64,000 bases of DNA from Listeria ivanovii subsp. londoniensis (lineage in GTDB: Bacteria > Bacillota > Bacilli > Lactobacillales > Listeriaceae). This document shows, one piece after another, positions 1-11,414 of this stretch; within the stretch, counting starts at the first letter, position 1; each line of letters starts with the position of its first letter. The notes below the pieces were generated by a model. It was not told the DNA's origin. It was given only the letters and a program-made list of their open reading frames with translations, and did no database searches. The translations under genes and the position numbers were made by a program. The DNA lies in the NCBI RefSeq assembly GCF_000763495.1, contig NZ_CP009576.1, positions 2,833,001 to 2,897,000 on the forward strand, read 5' to 3'.

Positions 1-2
1 AA

Positions 3-266
3 AACAAAAAAGCCCCCACTCCAGTCATCATTCATGACAACCACCTAATTTGTATTGCTTCTGATTCTGTCATTGAAAACGCAGCAAAAACTGCTTTACA
101 AAATATGGTGAATTTACTAACAGATACTGATAAAATGACCATTGAAGATGCCGTGTTTTTATTATCACTCGATGGCGATTTCCAAATTTGCCATTTAAGT
201 AAGCCAAGTAAGATAGCAAGTATCAAACTACCATTAGATTATTTTCCAGAAATGCCATTTTTATAA
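3..266 (+). CDS. Acetamidase/formamidase family protein, C-terminal part
   Basis: An open frame enters from the left edge and ends at TAA 264-266, giving about 87 residues. The stretch SDSVIENAAKTALQNM followed by MTIEDAVFLLSLDGDFQICHL-type sequence resembles the C-terminus of the acetamidase/formamidase (FmdA/AmdA) family, which hydrolyses short amides to ammonia and acid in the cytosol. The start and most of the protein lie outside the window. It converges with the next gene across a shared terminator. Family assignment is from memory of the C-terminal signature. Confidence 0.7.
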   Translation, partial: NKKAPTPVIIHDNHLICIASDSVIENAAKTALQNMVNLLTDTDKMTIEDAVFLLSLDGDFQICHLSKPSKIASIKLPLDYFPEMPFL

Positions 267-309
267 AAGAAATCCTATTGCTCCATTAACGGGCAATAGG
301 ATTTCTTTT
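267..309. terminator. Bidirectional terminator between convergent genes
   Basis: Inverted repeat aaagaaatcctattg ... caataggatttcttt with a short loop, bordered by an A-run on the left and a T-run on the right, so it can end transcription from both sides. Confidence 0.85.
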
Positions 310-1402
310 ATATTTGTTCAAAAGTACTTCCTTGATAATTTTTACTTAAAAATATAGCGAGTTGTATGGCTTCTTTTTCAACCTGTTTCTGAGCTCTCCT
401 TGCTAACTTTTTACTCAAATAAAAATGAAACGCAATTTTTTCTCCAGTAATTTCATATCTCCACGTACCGTAAAAATTTTCATTTATAATTAAAACTGCT
501 TCAATTTGACCAGCAGTTCTCCAAATTAAGCTTGTTTCTTTTTCATTTGCCAACCAATCCTTTTTTCGATAACTAACAAAAAGTGGATCGAATTTACCAA
601 GCAAAATCGGCTTTTCTGATTTTACTTCTAATTGTATTTCCGTTTTGCTGTAATACTTCTCCCCATCTTCCCCTAAATAATAGAAATAAGTTGGTAGTAG
701 TTTTCTGAGTGTCGCTTGGAATTCAAAGATTGGAAGTCCAGACCAATGCTTGAAATCTCGGACTGTGGCAGGACCGTATGCACTGAAGTAGCGATTGACC
801 ATTACTTCTAGCCCTGTTTGCATGTGAGGTGTACTCAGCCACGATTCTTCTGTTTCTGAATTAATCCAATAACGATGACTATAAAATTTTGTTTTTGGAG
901 ATTCCGGCACACAATACAGCTTCCCATCTAGCGAGCCTTGGATAAATACGCCTCCCCAAGTCATCAGTTTTTTCGCTTGCTCACCAAATAATTTTGCAAA
1001 TGCCTCTTTAGGAATTTTCTCGTCACTCATTAGAAGCAGTTCCATTTCTGCCAAAAGCGTATCTATATTGCTTCCTAATTCCTCTGTATGCTTTTTAATC
1101 CAGTTGTTTCTACTTGCATATACTTCGTGAATAAAAAACCAGTCAGAAGGCGTATACATGTGCACGGTCATTCTTTGACCCCAAATTTTAATTAGCTTCT
1201 TTTGATCGTAGTCATTCTGCAACACTTCTTTTGTTAGATCACCTACACGATTAAATAGACTTATTTCGCCAAATTGTTGATATTGTGATTGTATGCCAAA
1301 TAACGCACTTGCAGCAACAGGTGCGTTAGAAAATTTATTATGTAGTAAGCCAGAATTATATAGACGGTTTTTAGCTATTTCTGAGCTAGTTAGTATACGC
1401 AT
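308..1402 (-). CDS. Winged-helix, AlkZ/YcaQ-like protein
   Basis: 364 residues. The N-terminal GIQSQYQ (Q38, Q40) and the following W-GQRMTVHM...DWFFIH block match the HTH_42 winged-helix family (old name DUF1006). That family includes the DNA glycosylases AlkZ and YcaQ/AlkX, which unhook crosslinks and use a Q-x-Q type active-site motif. The protein may act on alkylated or crosslinked DNA, but many family members are uncharacterised. ATG at 1402 follows AAAGGAGTGG with good spacing. It is a single gene reading away from rplQ's end and is not part of the ribosomal operon. Confidence 0.65.
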   Translation of the reverse strand: MRILTSSEIAKNRLYNSGLLHNKFSNAPVAASALFGIQSQYQQFGEISLFNRVGDLTKEVLQNDYDQKKLIKIWGQRMTVHMYTPSDWFFIHEVYASRNNWIKKHTEELGSNIDTLLAEMELLLMSDEKIPKEAFAKLFGEQAKKLMTWGGVFIQGSLDGKLYCVPESPKTKFYSHRYWINSETEESWLSTPHMQTGLEVMVNRYFSAYGPATVRDFKHWSGLPIFEFQATLRKLLPTYFYYLGEDGEKYYSKTEIQLEVKSEKPILLGKFDPLFVSYRKKDWLANEKETSLIWRTAGQIEAVLIINENFYGTWRYEITGEKIAFHFYLSKKLARRAQKQVEKEAIQLAIFLSKNYQGSTFEQI

Positions 1403-1490
1403 CTTTAGCCACTCCTTTTGCTAGTATTTGGAGTTCACTATAGATGTTTTTGGAAAGAAGTGCAAGAAAAAAAGGACATAAGCTTTTCAA

Positions 1491-1528
1491 GTTTGACCTA
1501 CAGAAAGATACGTAAAAGTAGGTCAAAC
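1491..1528. repeat. Perfect 10-bp inverted repeat, 18-nt loop
   Basis: gtttgaccta (1491-1500) is repeated as its exact reverse complement taggtcaaac (1519-1528). It lies about 90 bp upstream of the AlkZ-like gene and just beyond the rplQ terminator hairpin. It could be an operator, or a second stem backing up the terminator. Confidence 0.6.
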
Positions 1529-1543
1529 AAAAAAAGCCTGCCT

Positions 1544-1566
1544 CCTAGCCTGTTTTATAGGCTAGG
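1544..1566 (-). terminator. Terminator of the S10-spc-alpha operon after rplQ
   Basis: Perfect 8-bp stem CCTAGCCT / AGGCTAGG with a 7-nt loop. On the minus strand it is followed by AGGCAGGC and then a run of seven T (1530-1536). A shifted pairing of AGCCT with the second AGGCT would put the stem directly beside the T-run. Confidence 0.7.
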
Positions 1567-1638
1567 AAACACAGAGCTAGACAAGGAAACAAGAAGTCCC
1601 CATATCATGACACTCCACTTGCTTTAAACGTTTTATTA

Positions 1639-2046
1639 TTAAACTAATTCAATAATAACCATTGGTGCGCCGTCACCGCGACGTGGACCTTTTTTCAAGA
1701 TGCGAGTGTATCCACCTTGACGTTCCGCGTAACGTGGAGCAACATCATCAAATAGTTTTTGTAGCGCGTAAACTGGACGGTTTTTCTTCACAGTAGAACC
1801 ATCTTTACCTTTTGCATCTACTTGAACTACTTCTACAACTTCATGACGAACAAAAGCAGCCGCTTGACGACGAGCGTGCAAGTCTCCTTTTTTCCCAGAA
1901 GTGATTAGTTTTTCAACAACTTTACGAATCTCTTTAGCGCGAGCTTCTGTTGTTTCAATACGTTCATGTACGATTAAATCCGTTGCAAGATCACGTAGTA
2001 ATGCTTTACGTTGTGAGCTTGTACGACCTAATTTTCTGTAACCCAT
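1639..2046 (-). CDS. rplQ: 50S ribosomal protein L17
   Basis: 135 residues beginning [20 protein letters not shown], the L17 signature. L17 binds 23S rRNA near the exit of the peptide tunnel. It is the last gene of the alpha operon, 16 nt after rpoA, preceded by AAAGGAGGCAATTCC. It is slightly longer than the 120 residues usual in Bacillus, through a longer lysine-rich linker in the middle. Confidence 0.98.
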   Translation of the reverse strand: MGYRKLGRTSSQRKALLRDLATDLIVHERIETTEARAKEIRKVVEKLITSGKKGDLHARRQAAAFVRHEVVEVVQVDAKGKDGSTVKKNRPVYALQKLFDDVAPRYAERQGGYTRILKKGPRRGDGAPMVIIELV

Positions 2047-2062
2047 GGAATTGCCTCCTTTA

Positions 2063-3007
2063 TCAGTTTTCGTTTCTTAGAGATAAGCCAAGGTCAGCCA
2101 GTTTTACTTTTACTTCCTCAAGCGATTTACGGCCCAAGTTACGGACTTTCATCATATCGTCTTCGGATTTGTCAGCAAGTTCCTGTACTGTGTTGATTCC
2201 AGCGCGTTTCAAACAATTATATGAACGAACAGACAAGTCTAGTTCTTCAATAGTCATTTCAAGCACTTTCTCTTTATGGCTTTCTTCTTTTTCAATCATA
2301 ATTTCAGCTTTTTGTGCTTCATCTGTTAAGTTAACGAAGATACTTAAGTGCTCAGAAAGAATTTTAGCTCCAAGTGAAACTGCTTCTTCTGGGCTGATAC
2401 TTCCGTCAGTTAACACATCAAACGTAAGCTTATCATAATTAGTTAATTGTCCAACACGTGTATTTTCCACTTGATAGTTCACACGGATAACCGGTGAAAA
2501 GATTGAATCGACTGGAAGCACACCAATTGGCATATTTTCGCGTTTATTTTGATCAGCAGGTGTATAACCACGACCACGAGTAGCATTTAAACGCACATGA
2601 AATTTAGCATTATCACTTAATGTAGCAATGTGTAAGTCAGGATTTAAAATCTCAACGTCGCTGTCATAATTAATGTCAGCTGCAGTCACTACACCAGGAC
2701 CTTGCATATCGATTTCTAATGTTTTTTCTTCATCAGAATAGATTTTTAACGCAAGTTTTTTAATATTTAAAATCATGGTTGTTACATCTTCTACTACACC
2801 TTCAATTACAGAAAACTCATGTAAAGCTCCATCAATTTGGATAGAGGTTACTGCTGCACCTGGAAGAGAAGATAATAGAATACGACGTAAGGAGTTACCC
2901 AAAGTTGTACCATATCCACGCTCAAGTGGCTCTACAACAAACTTTCCATACTTGGCATCATCGCTGATCTCAATCGTCTCGATTTTTGGCTTTTCAATTT
3001 CGATCAT
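2063..3007 (-). CDS. rpoA: RNA polymerase alpha subunit
   Basis: 314 residues. The N-terminal domain (about 1-225) carries the dimerisation and beta/beta' assembly signature ([19 protein letters not shown]). The C-terminal domain (about 245-314) holds the two helix-hairpin-helix elements ([16 protein letters not shown] and [16 protein letters not shown]) that touch UP-element DNA and activators. The length is normal for Firmicutes. It sits between rpsK and rplQ as in B. subtilis, with about 110 bp before it holding no other gene. Confidence 0.99.
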   Translation of the reverse strand: MIEIEKPKIETIEISDDAKYGKFVVEPLERGYGTTLGNSLRRILLSSLPGAAVTSIQIDGALHEFSVIEGVVEDVTTMILNIKKLALKIYSDEEKTLEIDMQGPGVVTAADINYDSDVEILNPDLHIATLSDNAKFHVRLNATRGRGYTPADQNKRENMPIGVLPVDSIFSPVIRVNYQVENTRVGQLTNYDKLTFDVLTDGSISPEEAVSLGAKILSEHLSIFVNLTDEAQKAEIMIEKEESHKEKVLEMTIEELDLSVRSYNCLKRAGINTVQELADKSEDDMMKVRNLGRKSLEEVKVKLADLGLSLRNEN

Positions 3008-3116
3008 TCAAATTTACCCTCCTTCAAAACGTCTAGAATATCAGTCTTTATGTCAAACTCTCTGCCTTGATAGTTAAGACAGTAAAAATCTACTATTGGC
3101 AAAAGAAAACGACCAC

Positions 3117-3506
<390 letters not shown>

Positions 3507-3528
3507 TCACTAACTACCTCCTTTACTA

Positions 3529-3894
3529 TTATTTCTTTTTGCCTGCTACTGTTTTGGACGGGCCTTTACGAGTACGGGCATTATTTTTTGTATTTTGTCC
3601 GCGAACTGGAAGTCCACGACGGTGACGCATGCCACGGTAAGAACCAATTTCAATTAGACGTTTAATGTTTAAGTTTACTTCACGACGAAGGTCACCTTCA
3701 ACTTTAATACGGTCTAAGATTTCGCGGATTTTACCTAGCTCTTCTTCCGTTAAATCACGAGTACGAGTATCTTCAGAAACACCAGCTTCAGCAAGAACTT
3801 TGCTAGCTGTTTGTTTACCGATACCATAAATGTAAGTCAGGGAAATAACAATACGTTTTTCACGTGGAACGTCCACACCTGCAATACGTGCCAT
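3529..3894 (-). CDS. rpsM: 30S ribosomal protein S13
   Basis: 121 residues. [22 protein letters not shown] and the C-terminal basic tail [11 protein letters not shown] are typical. S13 sits in the head of the 30S subunit, bridges to the 50S and contacts P-site tRNA through the tail. It is in the conserved order rpmJ-rpsM-rpsK, with AGGAGGTGC before ATG. Confidence 0.98.
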   Translation of the reverse strand: MARIAGVDVPREKRIVISLTYIYGIGKQTASKVLAEAGVSEDTRTRDLTEEELGKIREILDRIKVEGDLRREVNLNIKRLIEIGSYRGMRHRRGLPVRGQNTKNNARTRKGPSKTVAGKKK

Positions 3895-3912
3895 TTACTT
3901 AAGCACCTCCTC

Positions 3913-4044
<132 letters not shown>

Positions 4045-4129
4045 TTATTAGAGAAAATGTCTCTATAAACCGATAATTTCTAAGCTGGACGAACCAGACC
4101 GGTATATAAATTCAATTTCGGAGTGCAAA

Positions 4130-4348
4130 TTATTTAAAACGATAAGTAATTCTTCCGCGTGTCAGGTCGTATGGAGAAAGCTCTACTGTCACTTTATCTC
4201 CGGGTAAAATACGAATGTAGTGCATGCGGATTTTACCTGAAACAGTTGCCAGTACTTTATGACCATTTTCGAGTTCAACATTGAACATCGCGTTTGGTAG
4301 AGTTTCTTGCACAACGCCTTCTACTTCAATAACATCTTCCTTTGCCAT
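4130..4348 (-). CDS. infA: Translation initiation factor IF-1
   Basis: 72 residues, a single OB fold ([20 protein letters not shown] ... [16 protein letters not shown]). IF-1 occupies the 30S A site during initiation and helps IF-2 and IF-3. AAGGAGG lies before ATG. It is the first gene after a long leader, so it probably heads a sub-operon with rpmJ, rpsM, rpsK, rpoA and rplQ. Confidence 0.98.
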   Translation of the reverse strand: MAKEDVIEVEGVVQETLPNAMFNVELENGHKVLATVSGKIRMHYIRILPGDKVTVELSPYDLTRGRITYRFK

Positions 4349-4667
4349 ATGTTTGCTACCTCCTTCTTGTATTCTTGGATTTGTTCCTGATGCAGGCCTA
4401 ATCCTTTCAGTGTAACTATTTCTCTTACATGAAAAAAACGTAAAACATGCAAAAATGGATGCACTTCTTTAAAAGGCAACACAATTTCGCCAGCTTTTCA
4501 GACAACCTGTAAAAGTGAAATCCGTAAAACCAGAAGAACTGTCACGCGCAAAAGTATTGCGGCTGAACAGGTCAGGGTAGAACATATACGTCATTCGGAT
4601 GATCTTCAAACGGTTCTCTCGTTCATCATGATTTGCTTAGATGCCTTTATTCCACTGCCAATTATCC
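4349..4667 (-). other. Long 5' leader of infA
   Basis: About 310 nt between the infA promoter and its start codon hold no convincing reading frame. The stretch is unusually long for a ribosomal-block gap and could be a structured leader. I did not recognise a named RNA family in it. Confidence 0.45.
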
Positions 4668-4696
4668 ATTATACTACAAATCAAATCAATTTGCAC
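4668..4696 (-). promoter_or_regulatory. Promoter for infA-rpmJ-rpsM-rpsK-rpoA-rplQ
   Basis: On the minus strand: -35 GTGCAA (4691-4696), 17-bp spacer, perfect -10 TATAAT (4668-4673). It lies just beyond the adk stop codon. Map, which separates adk and infA in Bacillus, is absent here. Transcription from the upstream S10 promoter may also read through, as no terminator follows adk. Confidence 0.7.
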
Positions 4697-4734
4697 GCAT
4701 TGATTTTGACAGTGATTTCAGCACAGCTTACCCC

Positions 4735-5394
<660 letters not shown>

Positions 5395-5441
5395 TTATTA
5401 CGCGCTAGCTCCTGCTAGGAAATCCTAACAAGAACTGCGTG

Positions 5442-6737
5442 TTATTTGATAAATCCCCGATAGTTCCTTTTTACAAGTTGTCCTTCAAGTTGTTTCGTAG
5501 TATCTAATGCTACCCCGATAACAATTAGTAGGCTTGTACCACCAACGGCAAGTGACTGCGGTAAACTAAACACAGTAGTACCGATAGTTGGAAGTATAGC
5601 AACCGCTGAAAGGAAAATTGCACCAACAAATGTTAATCGATAAAGTACCGATGTAAGATAAGCTTGTGTTTCCCGACCAGGACGTTTACTAGGAATATAC
5701 CCACCTTGCTTTTTCAAGTTGTCTGCAACTTTCTCAGGGTTTACTTGAATGAAAGCATAGAAATAAGTGAAAGCAACAATTAGTGCAACATATAAAATCA
5801 TACCAATTGGTTTAGTGTAATCAAACACATCTTTCAATACTTTTACTACATCATTACTTTGATCAAAGAAAGTAAGAATTGTTTGTGGTGTAATAATAAA
5901 TGCACTTGCAAAGATAACTGGGATAACTCCGGCAGAGTTAAGTTTCAACGGCAAATGAGTTGCTTGCGCGCCCGATTGTTTCGCTCCTGCTACACGTTTC
6001 GAGTATTGAATTGGAATTTTGCGCAATGCTTGTTGGAAGAAGATAACAGCTACAACAATAGCTAAAATCGCAACCGCCACACCGGCAAGCGTTAATATGT
6101 GTAGGAAAAGTTGATCACCAGCGTTTTCAATTTGCGAAACGTATAATTGACGTACTCCATCAGGGATACGTGCAACGATACCAGCAAAGATAATAATGGA
6201 AACCCCATTACCCACGCCTTTAACAGTGATTTGCTCACCTAACCACATTAAGAACATTGTACCTGTAGTTAGAACAATCGCGATAATGGCATATCTACCG
6301 ATAGATGGTTCAATAACCAACCCAGCAGATGACAAGCGGTTAAATCCGTATGCCATACCAAATGCTTCGACTAAACCAAGACCTATCGTCATGTATCGAG
6401 TAAGTTGATTGAGTTTTTTACGACCCATTTCTCCTTGTTTCGACCACTCAGTTAGCTTTGGAACAACATCCATTTGAAGCAACTGAACAATAATGGAAGA
6501 TGTAATGTAAGGCATTACACCCATGGCAAAAATTGAGAAGTTTTTTAACGCCCCACCATTAAATGTGTTTAAAAACCCCAAAATACCGCCATCCATACTA
6601 GATTGCAATGCTGCAGCGTTAACCCCCGGTACTGGCACAAATGTACCAATACGGAAAATAACTAACATTGCTAACGTAAATAGTATTTTTTTTCGGATGT
6701 CCGCTACTTTGAAGAAGTTAACTAACGTTTGAAACAT
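5442..6737 (-). CDS. secY: Protein translocase subunit SecY
   Basis: 431 residues with ten predicted membrane segments. It starts [20 protein letters not shown], and the PVPGVNAAAL and GEQITVKGVGNGVS motifs are typical. SecY forms the membrane channel for protein export with SecE and SecG. The rplO stop codon and the secY start lie within one nucleotide of each other, so the two are translationally coupled. Confidence 0.99.
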   Translation of the reverse strand: MFQTLVNFFKVADIRKKILFTLAMLVIFRIGTFVPVPGVNAAALQSSMDGGILGFLNTFNGGALKNFSIFAMGVMPYITSSIIVQLLQMDVVPKLTEWSKQGEMGRKKLNQLTRYMTIGLGLVEAFGMAYGFNRLSSAGLVIEPSIGRYAIIAIVLTTGTMFLMWLGEQITVKGVGNGVSIIIFAGIVARIPDGVRQLYVSQIENAGDQLFLHILTLAGVAVAILAIVVAVIFFQQALRKIPIQYSKRVAGAKQSGAQATHLPLKLNSAGVIPVIFASAFIITPQTILTFFDQSNDVVKVLKDVFDYTKPIGMILYVALIVAFTYFYAFIQVNPEKVADNLKKQGGYIPSKRPGRETQAYLTSVLYRLTFVGAIFLSAVAILPTIGTTVFSLPQSLAVGGTSLLIVIGVALDTTKQLEGQLVKRNYRGFIK

Positions 6738-7177
6738 TAGATCACCTCAGTTTTTCCGCCAGCCGCTTCAATTGCATCTTTAGCAGCTGCAGAGAATTTG
6801 TTCGCTTTCACAGTAAGTTTTTTCTCGATTTTACCATTTGATAAAATCTTGATTCCGGATTTTTCGTTACGAATAATACCAGTTTCAATTAAAAGTTCTG
6901 GTGTTACTTCTGTACCATCTTCAAAGCGGTTTAAAACATCTAAGTTCACGATTGCAAATTCTTTACGGTTGATATTTGTGAATCCACGTTTTGGAATACG
7001 ACGGAAAAGTGGAAGTTGTCCACCTTCAAAGCCTAGACGTACGCCACCACCAGAACGAGCTTTTTGTCCTTTATGACCGCGTCCTGAAGTTTTGCCGTTA
7101 CCAGAGCCTGTTCCACGACCAACACGATTACGTTCCTTACGAGAACCTTCTGAAGGCTTAAGTTCATGTAGTTTCAT
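6737..7177 (-). CDS. rplO: 50S ribosomal protein L15
   Basis: 146 residues from [24 protein letters not shown] nine bases upstream is in frame, but AGGAGGAGGTGC sits at the right distance only for the ATG at 7177. The glycine/arginine-rich N-terminal arm that threads into 23S rRNA is intact. It precedes secY in the spc order. Confidence 0.97.
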   Translation of the reverse strand: MKLHELKPSEGSRKERNRVGRGTGSGNGKTSGRGHKGQKARSGGGVRLGFEGGQLPLFRRIPKRGFTNINRKEFAIVNLDVLNRFEDGTEVTPELLIETGIIRNEKSGIKILSNGKIEKKLTVKANKFSAAAKDAIEAAGGKTEVI

Positions 7178-7234
7178 GTCAAGCACCTCCTCCTATTTAA
7201 CAAATTCTATCAATTACATATTATTATATTAAGC

Positions 7235-7414
7235 TTAAACTTCTTTGACGTCCACTAAATGACTTACTTTAGTGATCATCCCACGAATTGCAGGATTATC
7301 TTCTTTAACCACTACAGAATTTGTTTTACCAAGACCTAATGCTTGAACAGTTTTGCGTTGTGGTTGAGGGCGTCCGATTAAGCTACGTTTTAAAGTGATT
7401 TCTAACTTCGCCAT
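7235..7414 (-). CDS. rpmD: 50S ribosomal protein L30
   Basis: 59 residues ([20 protein letters not shown] ... [11 protein letters not shown]), read directly between rpsE and rplO. This short form is the bacterial L30 length. AAGGAGGGAATTATC precedes ATG; it follows rpsE by 16 nt. Confidence 0.97.
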
Positions 7415-7430
7415 AACGATAATTCCCTCC

Positions 7431-7934
7431 TTATCCTAACAATTCTTCTACTGTTTTGCCGCGAAGTTTCGCAACATCTTCAGCGTTTTTAAGTTGTTTA
7501 ATTCCGTCGATTGTAGCACGTACCATGTTAATTGGTGTATTAGATCCAAGCGATTTGGAAGATACATCAGCAACACCGGCAAGTTCTAGGACCGCACGAA
7601 CGGGACCACCAGCAGTTACACCAGAACCGGCACTAGCAGGTTTAAGAAGAATTTCTCCGCCACCAAAATGTCCGACTACAGTATGTGGAATAGTTGTGTC
7701 TACAGTAGGTACAAGCACCATGTTCTTTTTAGCATCCTCAACAGCTTTACGGATTGCATCTGGAACTTCTTGTGCTTTACCAGTACCGAAACCAACATGA
7801 CCGTTTTTGTCTCCAACAACAACAAGTGCTGTGAAACGGAAACGACGTCCACCTTTAACTACTTTAGCAACACGGTTGATTGTAACAACGCGTTCTTCTA
7901 AATCTAATTTGTTTCCATCAATTTGCTCAGGCAT
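7431..7934 (-). CDS. rpsE: 30S ribosomal protein S5
   Basis: 167 residues. The N-terminal double-stranded RNA-binding fold includes [22 protein letters not shown], the loop where spectinomycin-resistance changes arise in other bacteria; it looks wild type. The C-terminal domain ends KTVEELLG. S5 helps decoding accuracy. GAAGGAGGGACATATT precedes ATG. Confidence 0.98.
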
Positions 7935-7955
7935 GTAATATGTCCCTCCTTCTTA

Positions 7956-8315
7956 TTAAAATTCTAGTCCATTTTCGCGAGCTGCTTCAGCAAGAGCTTT
8001 TACGCGGCCATGATATAAGTATCCTCCACGGTCAAAAGTGACAGAAGTAATACCTTTTTCGGAAGCACGTTTAGCAACTAGTTCGCCAACTTTGCTTGCT
8101 GCATCAACTTTTGATTCAGCAGAACCGAAATCTTTATCTAAATTAGACGCACTTGCAAGTGTCACACCATTTACATCATCAATTACTTGAGCATAAATGT
8201 TTTTGTTTGAACGGAATACGTTTAAACGTGGACGACTTTCAGTTCCGGAAATCTTAGAACGAACACGAGCATGTCTTTTTTTACGTACTTTATTTTTGTC
8301 GATTTTGGTAATCAC
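7956..8315 (-). CDS. rplR: 50S ribosomal protein L18
   Basis: 119 residues from a GTG start: [20 protein letters not shown]. An ATG seven codons upstream is in frame, but AGAGGTGA lies at proper distance from the GTG, and the length then equals that of other L18 proteins. L18 binds 5S rRNA and brings it into the large subunit with L5. Confidence 0.95.
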   Translation of the reverse strand: MITKIDKNKVRKKRHARVRSKISGTESRPRLNVFRSNKNIYAQVIDDVNGVTLASASNLDKDFGSAESKVDAASKVGELVAKRASEKGITSVTFDRGGYLYHGRVKALAEAARENGLEF

Positions 8316-8354
8316 ACGACTCACCTCTTCTCTCATTTGCCTAATTAAGCGGCA

Positions 8355-8891
8355 TTATTTACCAGTTTTACCTTCTTTACGGCGTACATGTTCGCCTTCG
8401 TAACGAATACCTTTACCTTTATATGGTTCTGGTGGACGTACGGCACGAATGTTTGCAGCTAATTCTCCAACGTGTTCTTTGTTGTATCCTTTAACAATCA
8501 CTTGTGTGTTTGCAGGAACTTCAATTTCTACGCCTTTCGGAGCAACAAATTCTACTGGATGAGAGTACCCTACGTTAAGAACAAGCTTGTCGCCTTGTTT
8601 TTGCGCACGGTAACCAACACCGATAAGTTCTAATTTCTTTTCATAACCCTCGGAAACTCCGACAACCATGTTATTTAAAATAGCACGAGTTGTACCATGA
8701 AGCGCACGGTGGTTCTTATTATCAGTCGGGCGAGAAACGTTAATTTCGTTGCCTTCAATATTAATAGTAATTTCTGGGTTGAACTCTTTTACAAGTTCAC
8801 CTTTAGGACCTTTAACTGTTGCTGTTGATCCATTAAGTGTAACTGTTACACCTGCAGGAATCACAATAGTTTTTTTACCTATACGGGACAT
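8355..8891 (-). CDS. rplF: 50S ribosomal protein L6
   Basis: 178 residues starting [20 protein letters not shown], with two similar alpha/beta domains and the C-terminal [25 protein letters not shown] signature. It sits near the factor-binding centre. TAAGGAGGTGCAATAA precedes ATG. Full length. Confidence 0.98.
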   Translation of the reverse strand: MSRIGKKTIVIPAGVTVTLNGSTATVKGPKGELVKEFNPEITINIEGNEINVSRPTDNKNHRALHGTTRAILNNMVVGVSEGYEKKLELIGVGYRAQKQGDKLVLNVGYSHPVEFVAPKGVEIEVPANTQVIVKGYNKEHVGELAANIRAVRPPEPYKGKGIRYEGEHVRRKEGKTGK

Positions 8892-8921
8892 TTATTGCAC
8901 CTCCTTATGGTTTACTTTTTC

Positions 8922-9320
8922 TTACCAAACGTATGCTAATACTTCTCCGCCGACTTGTTTAGCACGGGCTTCTTTGTCGGTTAAAACACCTTGGGAAGTA
9001 GACACGATTGCGATACCAAGACCGTTAAGGACTTTAGGCACCTCAGTTGATTTTGCATATACACGTAGTCCTGGTTTACTAATACGCTTCAAACCAGTGA
9101 TTACACGTTCGCCAGTCGCACCATATTTCAAGAAAACACGGATTGTTCCAGCATTGTCATCTTCAATATATTCAACGTCACGGATAAAACCTTCACGCTT
9201 CAATATCTCAGCAATTTCTTTTTTGATTTTGGATGCAGGTAATTCTAATTTATCATGTTTAACCATGTTTGCATTACGAATGCGAGTTAGAAAATCTGCA
9301 ATTGGATCTGTCATCACCAT
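8922..9320 (-). CDS. rpsH: 30S ribosomal protein S8
   Basis: 132 residues, [21 protein letters not shown]8 is a primary binder of 16S rRNA helix 21. In E. coli it represses the spc operon; whether it does so here cannot be seen. AAGGAGGGTATTATAC precedes ATG. Confidence 0.98.
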   Translation of the reverse strand: MVMTDPIADFLTRIRNANMVKHDKLELPASKIKKEIAEILKREGFIRDVEYIEDDNAGTIRVFLKYGATGERVITGLKRISKPGLRVYAKSTEVPKVLNGLGIAIVSTSQGVLTDKEARAKQVGGEVLAYVW

Positions 9321-9350
9321 GTATAATACCCTCCTTCCTTAAACTCTTTC

Positions 9351-9548
<198 letters not shown>

Positions 9549-9567
9549 CTACTAAAATTAATTTTGA

Positions 9568-10107
9568 TTACTTCTGAAATGGCATCCCTAGTTGAGTAAG
9601 TAACTCATGAGATTCTTCATCACTTTTGGCAGTTGTAACGATTACTACGTCCATACCGCGTACTTTTGATACTTGATCGTAATCAATTTCAGGGAAAATA
9701 AGTTGCTCTCTTACACCCAACGTATAGTTACCACGGCCATCGAAAGCTTTTTTCGATACACCACGGAAATCACGAACACGTGGAAGTGAAACAGTAACTA
9801 ATTTATCTAAGAAATCATACATGCGTTCACCACGTAAAGTTACTTTAGCACCGATTGGCATTCCTTCACGAAGACGGAAACCAGCGATAGAATTTTTTGC
9901 TTTTGTAATTACAGGTTTTTGACCAGTGATAAGAGCTAACTCCTCCACTGCACTGTCTAAAACTTTTGCATTTGCTGTAGCGTCACCAACACCAGTGTTG
10001 ATTACGATTTTATCTATTTTTGGAACCTCCATTACGGAGTCATAATTGAATTTGCTCATTAAAGCAGGAACAATTTCCTTAAGATATTGATCTTTAAGGC
10101 GATTCAT
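9568..10107 (-). CDS. rplE: 50S ribosomal protein L5
   Basis: 179 residues, [20 protein letters not shown], with the conserved [10 protein letters not shown] loop. It binds 5S rRNA and contacts P-site tRNA in the central protuberance. It follows rplX by 26 nt with AAGGAGGGAATATTAC. Confidence 0.98.
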   Translation of the reverse strand: MNRLKDQYLKEIVPALMSKFNYDSVMEVPKIDKIVINTGVGDATANAKVLDSAVEELALITGQKPVITKAKNSIAGFRLREGMPIGAKVTLRGERMYDFLDKLVTVSLPRVRDFRGVSKKAFDGRGNYTLGVREQLIFPEIDYDQVSKVRGMDVVIVTTAKSDEESHELLTQLGMPFQK

Positions 10108-10133
10108 GTAATATTCCCTCCTTCCTACGACTA

Positions 10134-10445
10134 TTATTTATCTATTACTTCACCGGATTTTTTTGCTACGCGTACTTTTTTATCGCCTTTAACTTCGTAG
10201 CCTACACGAGTAGGTTCGCCTGTTTTAGGGTCAATTAGCATTACGTTTGAAACATGGATGGGTGCTTCAACATTCAAGATTCCGCCTTGCGGGTTGATGT
10301 TGGAAGGTTTTGTATGTTTTTTAACCATATTAATTCCTTCAATAAGTACGCGGTCCTTTTTCGGAAATGCTGCGAGCACTTTGCCGGATTTACCTTTATC
10401 TTTACCAGTAATAACTTTTACTTTATCACCTTTTTTGACATGCAT
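10134..10445 (-). CDS. rplX: 50S ribosomal protein L24
   Basis: 103 residues, [19 protein letters not shown], the KOW motif at the N-terminus. L24 is an assembly initiator that binds the 5' end of 23S rRNA. AAGGAGGTGCTATACC precedes ATG. Confidence 0.98.
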   Translation of the reverse strand: MHVKKGDKVKVITGKDKGKSGKVLAAFPKKDRVLIEGINMVKKHTKPSNINPQGGILNVEAPIHVSNVMLIDPKTGEPTRVGYEVKGDKKVRVAKKSGEVIDK

Positions 10446-10482
10446 TGGTATAGCACCTCCTTGATTTCTTGGAACTTATTTT

Positions 10483-10905
<423 letters not shown>

Positions 10906-10931
10906 TCACAATCTATTTTCAAACTTTTGAT

Positions 10932-11195
10932 TTAGATAATTACTGCTTCTTCTACAACTTCTAGTAAACGGAAATGTTTAGTTGCAGATAATGGACGAGT
11001 TTCGGAAATACGAACTACATCGCCAGTTTTTGCAATGTTATTTTCATCATGCGCTTTGAATTTTTTAGAATACTTCACGCGTTTACCGTACAAACCATGT
11101 TTCTTGTACGTTTCAACAACCACGGTAATTGTTTTATCCATTTTGTCGGATACAACACGACCAGTATAAACTTTACGTTGGTTACGGTCAGCCAT
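10932..11195 (-). CDS. rpsQ: 30S ribosomal protein S17
   Basis: 87 residues, [20 protein letters not shown], an OB fold with the family motif [15 protein letters not shown]. It binds 16S rRNA helix 11. It follows rpmC by 27 nt with AAGGAGGTTTTAATAC. Confidence 0.98.
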
Positions 11196-11222
11196 GTATT
11201 AAAACCTCCTTACGATTCTTTT

Positions 11223-11414
11223 TTAAGCAAGTTCTCTTTCTCGAACGATTGTTTTCATACGGGCAATTGCTTTACGGACCTCACGAATACGTGCGGTGTT
11301 TTCTAATTGACCAGTAGCTAATTGAAAGCGCAGGTTGAAGAGCTCTTCTTTCAAAGCTTTTTCTTGATCTTGGATTTCGGTAGTGGATAAATCACGAATA
11401 TCATTAGCTTTCAT
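11223..11414 (-). CDS. rpmC: 50S ribosomal protein L29
   Basis: 63 residues from [19 protein letters not shown]. An upstream in-frame start would add eight residues, but GGTGGTGAAGCA before the ATG at 11414 and family length support the shorter form. It overlaps the rplP end by 11 nt, so translation is coupled. L29 is a helical hairpin at the tunnel exit and part of the SRP and trigger-factor dock. Confidence 0.95.

Noticed and set aside
1418-1627. 69-codon plus-strand frame between rplQ and the AlkZ-like gene
   Set aside because: It runs through two hairpins and a terminator and has no ribosome binding site.
8749-9342. 197-codon plus-strand frame opposite rplF and rpsH
   Set aside because: Shadow of two essential genes, composition typical of reverse-read ribosomal sequence.
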